Part shown: positions 26,065 through 33,939 of the stretch, piece by piece | Layout: the number at the start of each line of letters is the position of its first letter | Numbering within the stretch: the first letter of the stretch is position 1 | Assembly (NCBI GenBank): GCA_934167755.1 | Contig: CAKPLT010000006.1 | Coordinates: 1 to 64,000, forward strand | From: an uncultured Clostridia bacterium | GTDB lineage: Bacteria > Bacillota > Clostridia > TANB77 > CAG-508 | Length of the DNA: 64,000 nucleotides | Direction of reading: 5' to 3' | Made by a program: the position numbers and the translations under genes | Notes under the pieces: generated by a model | What the model saw: only the letters and a program-made list of their open reading frames with translations | Databases searched by the model: none | What the model was told of the DNA's origin: nothing

Positions 26065-26316
26065 TTAGTTCTTTTTCTTATATTCTTCTAAAGCTATTGC
26101 TACTTGATCTGGACAAGATGTACCCCTTGCACCACATGGTATTCCTTTTAGCATTCCTATTACTTCATCTACAGTTTTTCCAACTACAAGTCTTGAAACT
26201 CCTATAGTATTTCCTGGACAACCTCCAACAATTTTTAAACTTTTTATTATATTATTATCAATTTGAAAGATCATCTGCATTGAACAAACACCTTTAGGTG
26301 TATATATATATTCCAT
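26065..26316 (-). CDS. TSCPD domain protein (TIGR03905 family)
   Basis: An 83-residue protein consisting only of a TSCPD domain, named after its conserved residues, here GTSCPDQVAIALEEY; another landmark is GGCPGNTIGVSRLVVG. The domain is otherwise known from the C-terminus of B12-dependent ribonucleotide reductases; the stand-alone family has no settled function. The ATG at 26316 is 8 nt after GGAG; an upstream GTG overlaps the ribosome site. The promoter carries a possible Spo0A box between its -35 and -10. Confidence 0.85.
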   Translation of the reverse strand: MEYIYTPKGVCSMQMIFQIDNNIIKSLKIVGGCPGNTIGVSRLVVGKTVDEVIGMLKGIPCGARGTSCPDQVAIALEEYKKKN

Positions 26317-26345
26317 TTTCTTCACTCCTTTATATAATTTTCTTA

Positions 26346-26374
26346 ATTATACTAAAGTTTGTCGAAAAAATCAA
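26346..26374 (-). promoter_or_regulatory. sigma-A promoter with a possible Spo0A box in the spacer
   Basis: Minus strand TTGATT (26369-26374), 17 bp, TATAAT (26346-26351). On the plus strand the spacer holds TTTGTCGAAAA, an excellent 0A box (TGTCGAA at 26360-26366). A box placed there would be expected to repress. A single 7-mer can arise by chance. Confidence 0.5.
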
Positions 26375-26376
26375 TA

Positions 26377-26937
26377 TTATATCTTTTCCATTTTTCCATT
26401 CATTTTTATTCCTACCATTAATACATAGTCATCTTCTTTATCGAAATATTTTTCTAATTGTTCTAATTGGTTTTGTTTATTCTTTTCTTCTTCAATATAT
26501 TTTTTTATTTCTATAAAATTTACTTCTGAACCAGATTCTAATATATGTGTTCTATTATTTTCAATTGTTAAAAATAAACTTTTTTTGTATTTTGTTTTAT
26601 CTAATTCAGTAATTAATACCTTATTTATAGCACTTTCTATATTGTTATTTTTTAACATCTCTTCTTCATATATTGAACACCAATAGCAAAATATAGATTC
26701 TTTTATTCTATTATTTTTTATCATTTTTAAATACATTTCTACTTCTTCATTATCTTCTAAAGTTATTTTGCCTTTTACTAATTCAAATTCATATTCTGAT
26801 GCATTTGGTAATTTTAAGTTTTTGTCATATTTTATTTTCTTGATTCTTAATCCTAAAAGTTGATTTAGAATTTCTCTTAATATTTCTTTATCTTCGTTAT
26901 TAATTAATTCTTTTAATTTTGATACTCTATTTTCTAT
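26377..26937 (-). CDS. unknown protein, apparently with an AUA start codon
   Basis: The open frame extends 67 codons upstream of its first ATG (26736) with normal coding character and reaches a stop without any ATG, GTG or TTG. AGGAGG (26945-26950) stands 7 nt before an ATA at 26937 and 4 nt before an ATT, so initiation probably uses AUA or AUU. The 187-residue product is hydrophilic and Glu/Lys/Asn rich, with a two-Cys segment FCYWC (near residue 84) and a coiled-coil-like stretch EEEKNKQNQLEQLEKYF near the C-terminus. I recognise no family. It has its own strong promoter and a leader of about 165 nt. Confidence 0.6.
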   Translation of the reverse strand: MENRVSKLKELINNEDKEILREILNQLLGLRIKKIKYDKNLKLPNASEYEFELVKGKITLEDNEEVEMYLKMIKNNRIKESIFCYWCSIYEEEMLKNNNIESAINKVLITELDKTKYKKSLFLTIENNRTHILESGSEVNFIEIKKYIEEEKNKQNQLEQLEKYFDKEDDYVLMVGIKMNGKMEKI

Positions 26938-27117
26938 AATAATTCCTCCTTCATTTTGACCTCAATAAATAAAACTATAGTAAAAATAGTTAATTATTAT
27001 TTTATTTGAATTTGATTTTTATTAATAAGATTATAAGTTATAACTTTTTGATAAAATGTAACTGATTTAAATTTCACTGAAAAAATTTATGTTACTAAAA
27101 TTATATAATTTGTTATG

Positions 27118-27146
27118 ATTATATTTTCTTTTTTATATTTTGTCAA
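27118..27146 (-). promoter_or_regulatory. strong sigma-A promoter of the AUA-start gene
   Basis: Minus strand TTGACA (27141-27146), 17 bp, TATAAT (27118-27123): perfect hexamers and spacing. The leader from about 27111 to 26938 contains no ORF I can support. Confidence 0.75.
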
Positions 27147-27185
27147 TACTTTTCAGATATTTTATCGAACTTTTTTTCGACGAAA

Positions 27186-27192
27186 TTCGACA
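27186..27192 (-). promoter_or_regulatory. possible Spo0A box upstream of the 27118-27146 promoter
   Basis: TGTCGAA on the minus strand, with two looser TCGA copies between it and the -35 (27164-27183). The cluster lies about 40 bp upstream of the -35, a position compatible with activation. Chance remains possible. Confidence 0.4.
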
Positions 27193-27234
27193 TTTAAAAT
27201 CTATTTATATTATATATTTTGTTTTTTATAAATT

Positions 27235-27264
27235 GAACAAGAACCGTTTTGACGGTTCTTGTTC
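27235..27264. terminator. hairpin terminator after the response regulator gene
   Basis: GAACAAGAACCGT (27235-27247) and ACGGTTCTTGTTC (27252-27264) make a perfect 13-bp stem with a 4-nt loop, directly after the stop codon at 27266. The T-rich flank is stronger on the plus side. Confidence 0.75.
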
Positions 27265-27265
27265 T

Positions 27266-28021
27266 TTATTTATTCGGAATATAATATCCTACTCCTCTTT
27301 TTGTTATCAAAATTTGAGGATTTGATGTATCTTTTTCAATTCTTTCTCTAATTCTTCTAACAGTTACATCAACAGTACGAATATCACCATAATATTCATA
27401 TCCCCACACTCTTTCAAGTAAAGCTTCTCTTGTTACTACCTGTCCTGGTTGTTGTGCTAAAAATTTTAATACTTCAAATTCTCTTAATGTTAAATTTATC
27501 ACTTTTCCATCTATATGAACTTCATATTTTTCTAAGTCTAATACAAGTGACCCTACTTTTATAGTACTTTCTTTTTTCTGTTCTTTCTTTTCTTCTTTTT
27601 GTGCAGCAACCTGTTCTTCTATGTTTGCCTCTACTTTTCTTAGATTTGCTTTTACTCTTGCAACTACTTCTCTTACACTAAATGGCTTTGTAATATAATC
27701 ATCAGCCCCAAGTTCAAGTCCTACTATTTTATCTAATTCTGCATCTTTAGCAGATACCATCAATATAGGAACATTATATATATTTTTTATTTTTTTACAT
27801 ACAGAAAGTCCATCAACTCTAGGAAGCATTACATCTAATAAAATTAAATCTGGTCTCTGTTCAATAGCCATATTTATTGCTGTTTGCCCATCATTTGCTT
27901 CTATAGTGTTATATCCTTCTCTTCTTAAGTTATGTACTAATAAATCTACTATTTTTTGTTCATCATCAACTATTAATATAGTCTTTTTTTCATAATCATA
28001 ATTATTTTCCATGTTCGACAT
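27266..28021 (-). CDS. OmpR/PhoB-family response regulator (WalR-like)
   Basis: The 251-residue protein has a receiver domain (acidic pair DD near 19-20, phospho-acceptor Asp63 in LLDVMLPRVDGL, Lys in TKPF) and a C-terminal winged helix (LTLREFEVLKFLAQQPGQVVTREALLERVWGYEYYGDIRTVDVTVRRIRERIE, about 183-235) very like WalR/YycF. The linker is enlarged by a charged EQVAAQKEEKKEQKKES stretch. No kinase gene is adjacent; the sensor kinase at 12.6-13.8 kb is the only candidate partner in the window. AGGAGG is only 2 nt from the first ATG, so the ATG at 28012 may be used. Confidence 0.88.
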   Translation of the reverse strand: MSNMENNYDYEKKTILIVDDEQKIVDLLVHNLRREGYNTIEANDGQTAINMAIEQRPDLILLDVMLPRVDGLSVCKKIKNIYNVPILMVSAKDAELDKIVGLELGADDYITKPFSVREVVARVKANLRKVEANIEEQVAAQKEEKKEQKKESTIKVGSLVLDLEKYEVHIDGKVINLTLREFEVLKFLAQQPGQVVTREALLERVWGYEYYGDIRTVDVTVRRIRERIEKDTSNPQILITKRGVGYYIPNK

Positions 28022-28160
28022 TCCCTCCTAAAGGTTCTTTTATTTTTAATTTCTGACCTTCGGTTTATGTTTATATTTATATCACAATTTTTAGTAAGTT
28101 ACAAGGCTTTTTTTGAATTTCTATTAATTTTCGTTATTCGGTTTTTTAGTTAATTTTTTT

Positions 28161-28247
28161 CGTAATTCATTGAAATATAAGATTTGAATGAAATTTCAAA
28201 TATGCACAGAGGATTACAATGAAAAACTTATATTTCAATGGATTATG
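28161..28247 (-). repeat. hairpin element with conserved core
   Basis: Arms 28161-28181 and 28227-28247 form a 21-bp stem with two mismatches; the innermost 14 bp (CATTGAAATATAAG) are perfect. The loop includes CAGAGGATTACAATGAAAAAC, matching the core of the family (see 12515). It follows the stop of the PLP lyase gene at 28257 and precedes the promoter region of the response regulator. Confidence 0.65.
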
Positions 28248-28256
28248 ATATAAATT

Positions 28257-29504
28257 TTAAAGCACTGATAAAGCTTTTAAAATTCCAAGCTTTCCATATT
28301 CATATGTAAGTCCACCTTGCATATATGCAATATAAGGTTCACGAATTGGGCCATCACAACTAAGTTCTATTGTTGAGCCTTCTGTAAATGTACCAGCTGC
28401 CATTATTACTTGATCATCATATCCAGCCATTCCACTAGGCTCTGGAATAACATTACTATCTATAGGTGATCCCATTTGGATACCTTGACAAAATTTTATT
28501 AATTTTTCAGCCTCTCCAAGTTCTATTGTCTGAACTATATCAGCTCTTGTTTCATCATATTTAGGATTTACATTATATCCAAGTTTTTCTAATATTCTAC
28601 TTGCGAATATTGCTGTCTTAACAGCACTTGCTACAACACTTGGTGCAAAAAACAAACCTTTTATAAATGCTGTATTTTGATTCAATGATGGTCCTATTTC
28701 TTTTCCAACTCCAGGTGCAGTTAATCTTTCAGCACATAATTCTATTAAATCTTTTTTTCCCGCGATATATGCCCCACTTGTTGCAATTCCTGCACCTAAG
28801 TTTTTCATTAATGACCCAACAACAATATCAGCTCCAACATCAGTAGGTTCTTTTTCTTCAACAAATTCTCCATAGCAATTGTCAACCATAATAATTACAT
28901 CTTTATTGATTTCTCTAATTGCTTTTATTGCCTTTTCAATTTTATCAATTGTTAAACTTTTTCTTGTTGAATATCCTTTTGATCTTTGAATTTCAACTAA
29001 TTTAATATCATTTTTTGATACTCTTTCTTTTATTTTTTCAATATTAAAGTCATCATTTATTAATTCAATTTGTTCGTATTTAACACCAAATTCTTTTAAA
29101 GAACTCTTACTTTGCTCTTTGCTTATACCAATGATTGTTTGTAATGTGTCATAAGGTGAACCTGATATACTTAGCATTGTATCACCTGGGCGTAATATTC
29201 CAAACAATGTTACTGCTAATGCATGTGTTCCTGATATTAATTGGCTTCTTACTAATGCATCTTCTGTATTAAAAATTTTTGCATAAATTTCTTCTATTTT
29301 ATTTCTTCCAGCTTCATCAATCCCATATCCTGTTGATGAATGTAAATGCATTTCTGACAATCCACATTTTTGAAATGTATTTAATACTTTTAGACTATTT
29401 AGTTCCTTTATTTCTTCTACTTTTTCAAATTGTATTTGAACTTCTTTTTCAACTTCTTTTGATAATTCTAATATTTCTTTTTTTATTCCAAATTGCTCGT
29501 ACAT
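28257..29504 (-). CDS. methionine gamma-lyase/aluminium-resistance family PLP enzyme
   Basis: A 415-residue PLP-dependent Cys/Met metabolism enzyme of the YnbB (Alum_res) family. Motifs: SSTGYGIDEAGRNKIEEIYAKIF near residue 55, SGTHALAVTLFGILRPGDTMLSI, VDNCYGEF, and the lysine loop VVGSLMKNLGAGIATSGAYIAG that should bind PLP. Substrate specificity is not assured: the family is often labelled methionine gamma-lyase, but few members are characterised. Transcribed alone from the promoter at 29534-29561. Confidence 0.88.
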   Translation of the reverse strand: MYEQFGIKKEILELSKEVEKEVQIQFEKVEEIKELNSLKVLNTFQKCGLSEMHLHSSTGYGIDEAGRNKIEEIYAKIFNTEDALVRSQLISGTHALAVTLFGILRPGDTMLSISGSPYDTLQTIIGISKEQSKSSLKEFGVKYEQIELINDDFNIEKIKERVSKNDIKLVEIQRSKGYSTRKSLTIDKIEKAIKAIREINKDVIIMVDNCYGEFVEEKEPTDVGADIVVGSLMKNLGAGIATSGAYIAGKKDLIELCAERLTAPGVGKEIGPSLNQNTAFIKGLFFAPSVVASAVKTAIFASRILEKLGYNVNPKYDETRADIVQTIELGEAEKLIKFCQGIQMGSPIDSNVIPEPSGMAGYDDQVIMAAGTFTEGSTIELSCDGPIREPYIAYMQGGLTYEYGKLGILKALSVL

Positions 29505-29533
29505 ACTTTTTCTCCTTTTTACAATCTGCTTAT

Positions 29534-29561
29534 ATTATAGCACTTTTTAAAGAAAAAGCAA
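29534..29561 (-). promoter_or_regulatory. sigma-A promoter of the PLP lyase gene
   Basis: Minus strand TTGCTT (29556-29561), 16 bp, TATAAT (29534-29539), about 25 nt before the ribosome site. Confidence 0.6.
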
Positions 29562-29574
29562 GAATACAATTTAT

Positions 29575-30309
29575 CTATCCAGTCTTACTCATAATATCTT
29601 TTTTCATTTTATTAATAATTTTCTTTTCAAGTCTAGAAATATAGCTCTGTGAAATTCCTAATTCATCAGCTACCTCTTTTTGAGTTTTTTCTTTTCCACT
29701 AATAAATCCAAACCTCATTTCCATTATATTTTTTTCTCTATCATTTAATTTTTTTATAGCCTCTTTTAAAAGCTTCATATCAACTTCATCTTCTAACTTT
29801 CTATATGTAATATCTGGGTCTGTACCTAAAATATCTGATAATAGTAATTCATTTCCATCACTATCTTTATTTAACGGCTCATCAATTGAAACTTCTGATT
29901 TTATTTTATTATTTCTTCTTAAATACATTAAGATTTCATTTTCAATACATCTAGATGCATATGTTGCAAGCTTTATTTTCTTTTCTACATTAAATGTATT
30001 TACTCCTTTCATTAACCCTATTGTACCTATAGAAATTAAGTCTTCTATTCCAATACCAGTATTCTCAAACTTTTTAGCAATATAAACAACCAACCTCAAA
30101 TTTCTTTCAACAAGTATTTTTCGTGCTTCTACATTTTCATCTGTATCTAATTTTTTTATTGTTTCCTCCTCTTCTTCTGGTGTAAGTGGAGGTGGTAATG
30201 TTTGACTTCCCGCTACATAAAATATTGGCAAAATTTCTTCAATGTTTCCATCTATATATTTTGCACAAATAGAGTCAATACTTTTTTTTATAAATTCTAT
30301 TATTTTCAT
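29575..30309 (-). CDS. sigE: RNA polymerase sporulation sigma factor E (pro-form)
   Basis: Sigma-E drives early mother-cell transcription. The 244-residue protein starts with a pro-sequence (about 28 residues), then [22 protein letters not shown] typical of SigE/SigK, region 2 ([40 protein letters not shown], about 88-127) and region 4 ([22 protein letters not shown]). It is normally activated by SpoIIGA cleavage. Here spoIIGA is upstream but an HNH gene with its own terminator is inserted between them, so sigE needs a separate promoter in 30310-30440. Confidence 0.95.
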   Translation of the reverse strand: MKIIEFIKKSIDSICAKYIDGNIEEILPIFYVAGSQTLPPPLTPEEEEETIKKLDTDENVEARKILVERNLRLVVYIAKKFENTGIGIEDLISIGTIGLMKGVNTFNVEKKIKLATYASRCIENEILMYLRRNNKIKSEVSIDEPLNKDSDGNELLLSDILGTDPDITYRKLEDEVDMKLLKEAIKKLNDREKNIMEMRFGFISGKEKTQKEVADELGISQSYISRLEKKIINKMKKDIMSKTG

Positions 30310-30441
30310 AGTTTATCACATTCCTTGCATATATTTAGATTTCAGGCAAATCTATAAAGCCGTACTTCATCACCTCTTTTCGTGATTTTTATTGTACAAC
30401 TTTTTACTTGCAAAGGCTGTCTTTTTCTATTGTAGAAAAAA

Positions 30442-30471
30442 AGAAATAATCGCTAATTTGCGATTATTTCT
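30442..30471 (-). terminator. terminator between the HNH gene and sigE
   Basis: AGAAATAATCGC (30442-30453) and GCGATTATTTCT (30460-30471) form a perfect 12-bp stem; on the minus strand it is followed by TTTTTTT. It would isolate sigE from spoIIGA-HNH transcription. Confidence 0.8.
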
Positions 30472-30480
30472 ACTTGTTTT

Positions 30481-31140
30481 TTACAAAATTATTTCTACAT
30501 TATCAAGTTGAATCACAGGTAATTTCTTTATTCCTGTATTTTTAGCATACATTACAGCAAGGAAACCATCTAATACAAAGCCATTTCTATCAATGATAAT
30601 AGGTTTCTGAAAATGATGATATGTTTCATAATATTTTACAATTTTCTGGTATTTTTTGCTTTTATAATTTTCGTCTAAATCGAATATTACAATCAGACTA
30701 GATATTTCTTCTTCTCCCAACCATTCTTGTGGGATATCAAATTCTATCCATTCTCTTATATAGTCCTGATACTTCTTTATTTTCTTTCTGAATACATCTA
30801 CTTCTCCTTTTTCTTTAGCCTTCAAAAATGCCTTATATTGACTTGTATTTAAATTTCCTTTTTCATTATTGCACTTTTTACAACTTGGTAGCATATTATT
30901 AGTAATAGTTGGTCCTCCAAATTCCTGTGGGTACATATGATCTATTGTTACTTCATCTTTTCCAATTTTCTCTCTGCAATAGCAACACCGGTGTTTTCCT
31001 TTAATTTGGTAAGTTAATTCAGTCATTACCTTCCGAAATGATAAGTCTCTACTAATTTTAAGCACGCCATCTTCAATAAATGCACCTTTAGAATTATTTT
31101 GTCCTTCCATAAAAAATTTTCTTGGTAACTCAATAATCAT
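30481..31140 (-). CDS. HNH nuclease with a ParB-like C-terminal segment, inserted between spoIIGA and sigE
   Basis: The 219-residue protein has a zinc-type HNH domain: CCYC (about 54-57), the metal motif TIDHMYPQEFGGP, NNMLPSCKKCNNEKGN. The C-terminal 40 residues (IIIDRNGFVLDGFLAVMYAKNTGIKKLPVIQL) resemble the ParB/Srx-like motif found in phage proteins. It occupies an unexpected position, splitting the conserved spoIIGA-sigE pair, and carries one of the few in-frame CGG codons of the window (CAC-CGG-TGT, CGG 30989-30991). Both facts suggest a later arrival. Target and partner are unknown. Confidence 0.75.
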   Translation of the reverse strand: MIIELPRKFFMEGQNNSKGAFIEDGVLKISRDLSFRKVMTELTYQIKGKHRCCYCREKIGKDEVTIDHMYPQEFGGPTITNNMLPSCKKCNNEKGNLNTSQYKAFLKAKEKGEVDVFRKKIKKYQDYIREWIEFDIPQEWLGEEEISSLIVIFDLDENYKSKKYQKIVKYYETYHHFQKPIIIDRNGFVLDGFLAVMYAKNTGIKKLPVIQLDNVEIIL

Positions 31141-31182
31141 TTTATTACCTCCTCTATATTTTTTTACATTATATATGCTTTT

Positions 31183-32070
31183 TTAAATTAAATCAAGACC
31201 CACTAAAGCACGATATTCTCCCCTTTTAGTTAAAGATTTATCATATATCCCTATTATCACATTTTTAGTAATTTTTTTATCCTCTTCATTTTCAACTTCT
31301 ATTTCATCAGCTTTAATTCCAAGTAACATTCCATTTGTTTTTCCCAAAGATGAAAATGGTATACATCTTAATTTTGATATATATTGATTTTGTTGTTCTT
31401 CTGGAATTTTACTTAAATCCCCTCCAAGTATCATATCTAAATTATTTAACATTTCCTTTGGAAGAATGTCATATAATAAACTACTTTCTACTATAACTAC
31501 TGGAGTATTTGTTATAGGTTCTTTAGCTAAATTTCCAGTGTCTATCATAGCCTTTGTATTTACCATCTGTCCATTAATTTTTATTCTAATTTTGCAGTAC
31601 ATATTATTTGAATTAATTTTAGTCTTTATTATTTTTATAGAAATCTTAATTATAATAAATGCAACTATTGCACCTAAAAAAATAACTTTTAAAGCATAAT
31701 CTCCAACGAACATCCCATTTCTTATTAAAGCATTTTGAGGTTTTATAACATAAATTAAATATAATGCCACTCCACCAAACACAAAAGATGTTAAATAAAA
31801 TATAAAAACTTGTTTTAATAATTTTTTTATTGACTGTGGATTAAACCCTACATATACAATTATAATTGATAAAATAGCCTTTGATATTATTGATGTATAT
31901 ATCGGTAATTCTGTTACATATGTAATGATTGCATATATGCTCCCTATAGCACTTGCTATTATTATTCTTATTGTCTTTGGTTTTATTTTTAATATTATTC
32001 CAGTTGCATATAAGATTATTGCATTCATTACTAAATTTTCTAAAAATATTATATCTATGTATATAGTTAT
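31183..32070 (-). CDS. spoIIGA: sporulation sigma-E processing peptidase SpoIIGA, apparently with an AUA start
   Basis: SpoIIGA is a membrane aspartic protease that cleaves pro-sigma-E. It has about five membrane helices in the N-terminal half and a protease domain with the catalytic KAMIDTGNLAKEP (DTG) motif, then GGDLSKI and a C-terminal LVGLDLI. The first ATG (32028) would delete the conserved N-terminus; upstream in the same frame the codons read TIYIDIIFLENLV, exactly what SpoIIGA proteins have after Met. There is no AUG/GUG/UUG before a stop; the residue-1 codon is ATA (32068-32070), 6 nt after AAGGGTGA. I therefore set the start at 32070, giving 295 residues. Confidence 0.88.
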   Translation of the reverse strand: MTIYIDIIFLENLVMNAIILYATGIILKIKPKTIRIIIASAIGSIYAIITYVTELPIYTSIISKAILSIIIVYVGFNPQSIKKLLKQVFIFYLTSFVFGGVALYLIYVIKPQNALIRNGMFVGDYALKVIFLGAIVAFIIIKISIKIIKTKINSNNMYCKIRIKINGQMVNTKAMIDTGNLAKEPITNTPVVIVESSLLYDILPKEMLNNLDMILGGDLSKIPEEQQNQYISKLRCIPFSSLGKTNGMLLGIKADEIEVENEEDKKITKNVIIGIYDKSLTKRGEYRALVGLDLI

Positions 32071-32164
32071 AACAAATCACCCTTTTCTTTTTTGCTATTA
32101 ATTATATACCTTTACTTTTGCAAATGATGTTGAATTTTGAAAGTTAAAAATAAGAAATGCAAGT

Positions 32165-32237
32165 AGAAGTTACCAGTGGGGACACTCATTAATGGTAACT
32201 TTTTGACCAAATATGAGTGTCCCCACTGGTAACTTCT
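32165..32237. repeat. perfect 25-bp palindrome of the GGGGACACTCAT type
   Basis: Arms 32165-32189 and 32213-32237 are perfect 25-bp inverted repeats with a 23-nt loop containing TAATGGTAACTTTTTGACCA. The right arm overlaps the stop codon of the cadherin-like gene, so it probably also terminates that operon. Related words recur at 18620-18672. Confidence 0.75.
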
Positions 32238-33927
32238 AAAAATGTTTTCCTTTTTTTCTAGAAATATTATTATTAATTTTATCATTTTGATAATCTATTT
32301 TATAATTTTTGCTTCTTGCAATATCTTCTATATAGTTTGTTCCATCAAATCCTGTTTCATTTTTACTTTCTGTATCAGCAATGTTATTTGCATCTTCTAA
32401 TCCTGAATTTATTTGCATTTCTGCTGTTTCAGAAAGTACTTGATGTTCAGCAAGTGCCTTATCTAGTTCTTCTCCCCCTGGAAATTCTAAGTCTTCTTCT
32501 TCATTTTTTTCTTTTGAAATTTTAACTTTTAAAATAATTGCTATTACTATTAGTATTATTAAAACAGCTATAATTATTATTTTTATTATTTCTTCTTTTC
32601 CCCATGTTGATGGTTTTAACCAACTAACTTTTTCTTCTTCTGATAATTCTTTGTTAACAATTATTTGATATGTTGCTGTTTTATCTTCTTTCTCATTTCT
32701 AACTAAAATTGTTATTGTGTTTTCTCCTAATGATAATCCTTCATTTCCATATATTTCTACAGTTGTGTCATCATCTGTTGCAATTGTTCTTATGTCTAAA
32801 GAATCAATATCTTCTTTCAACTCCACTTTATATTCATATGTTCCTGTTTTAAAACTTGGATTTAATGTTAACCCATTTATTTCTAATGATGATAGCCCAA
32901 ATTCGTCTTTTGAACTAGTTGTTGCAGTTGCATTTTTTTCTCCTCTTGTTACTTCTATAGTGTATGTTTGTGTTGTTCCATTTTCAGCTGTAACTTGAAT
33001 TACTATAGTGTTTTTTCCATTTTTTAATTGTGTTTTTCCTGTTCCTGTTACTTTGGCTTTATCACTTGTTGCTTCTGCATATACTTCTACTTCTTCTACA
33101 TCTTTTGGTACTTGTACACTGTATTGCGTTTTATCTTTTTTAAATCCTGAAAAATCATATTTATCTGGTCTTATTCCAAGACTTTTTAAAGTTGCATCTG
33201 AACTTACTTGTGTTTGTGCATTTTCTTCGTCTGCAGTTCTTCTTTTTATTGTTAGTTTATATGTTTGTGTAGTTTTTCCATCTTCTGCCATTACATTTAC
33301 TTTTATTTCATTGTTTCCTTCTTTTAATGTAACTTTTCCAGTTCCAGATGTTACTTTTGCTCCTTTTACAGGTGTTGCTACTACAGTTATCTCTGAAACG
33401 CTATTGGGAACTTCGTGTGTATATTTATATATATTTTTTTTGAATCCTTTAAAATCATTTGGCGTTATTTCTAAGTTACTAAGTTTTGCCTCAGTTGATT
33501 TTGATTCAGTTGTATTGCCACTAGTTGTACCATTATTAGAATTATTCTCATTAGATGAACTTGTGCTCTTTATATTGACAGATACTGTTCCTGATTTTTT
33601 TTCATCATTTGCCGTATCACTATCAGCAATAGTTCCTGACACATTTATCTTTACAGTTCCTGAGGTTCCTGCTGTACAATTTACAGTTAAACTATTATTT
33701 CCAATCCATTCATAAGTTTTATCTACTTTCCCATTTTCCGCAGATATATTTACATATCCTTCTCCTCCACTTACTTTTATAGTAACCATAAAAGTTTCTC
33801 CTGGATTAACTTCACTCTTATTTGATGTAACAGACATCGAAACTGTAGCCCAAGACACATTATTACAAATATTTATTGTAAATATAAATATTAACATTAG
33901 TATAACATTTCTAACAGTATTTTTCAC
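32236..33927 (-). CDS. membrane-anchored surface protein with three cadherin-like domains
   Basis: The 563-residue protein has a signal peptide (about 1-27), an N-terminal beta domain (VSMSVTSNKSEVNPGETFMVTIKV, about 29-52), a Ser/Thr/Asn-rich spacer, three cadherin-like (PF12733-type) repeats each beginning with LxxLxI (LSNLEITPNDF, LKSLGIRPDKYDF, LSSLEINGLTL), and a C-terminal membrane helix (about 452-474) with a charged cytoplasmic tail. It starts at a GTG 5 nt after AGGAGG and follows the dockerin-bearing hydrolase by 12 nt. The N-terminal PGETFxVTIKV pattern recalls cohesin-like folds, so docking of that enzyme is conceivable but inferred. Confidence 0.75.
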   Translation of the reverse strand: MKNTVRNVILMLIFIFTINICNNVSWATVSMSVTSNKSEVNPGETFMVTIKVSGGEGYVNISAENGKVDKTYEWIGNNSLTVNCTAGTSGTVKINVSGTIADSDTANDEKKSGTVSVNIKSTSSSNENNSNNGTTSGNTTESKSTEAKLSNLEITPNDFKGFKKNIYKYTHEVPNSVSEITVVATPVKGAKVTSGTGKVTLKEGNNEIKVNVMAEDGKTTQTYKLTIKRRTADEENAQTQVSSDATLKSLGIRPDKYDFSGFKKDKTQYSVQVPKDVEEVEVYAEATSDKAKVTGTGKTQLKNGKNTIVIQVTAENGTTQTYTIEVTRGEKNATATTSSKDEFGLSSLEINGLTLNPSFKTGTYEYKVELKEDIDSLDIRTIATDDDTTVEIYGNEGLSLGENTITILVRNEKEDKTATYQIIVNKELSEEEKVSWLKPSTWGKEEIIKIIIIAVLIILIVIAIILKVKISKEKNEEEDLEFPGGEELDKALAEHQVLSETAEMQINSGLEDANNIADTESKNETGFDGTNYIEDIARSKNYKIDYQNDKINNNISRKKGKHF

Positions 33928-33939
33928 TTTTTCCTCCTA

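Noticed and set aside
26938..27111. A further gene in the leader of the AUA-start gene
   Set aside because: All frames are short and lack ribosome sites.
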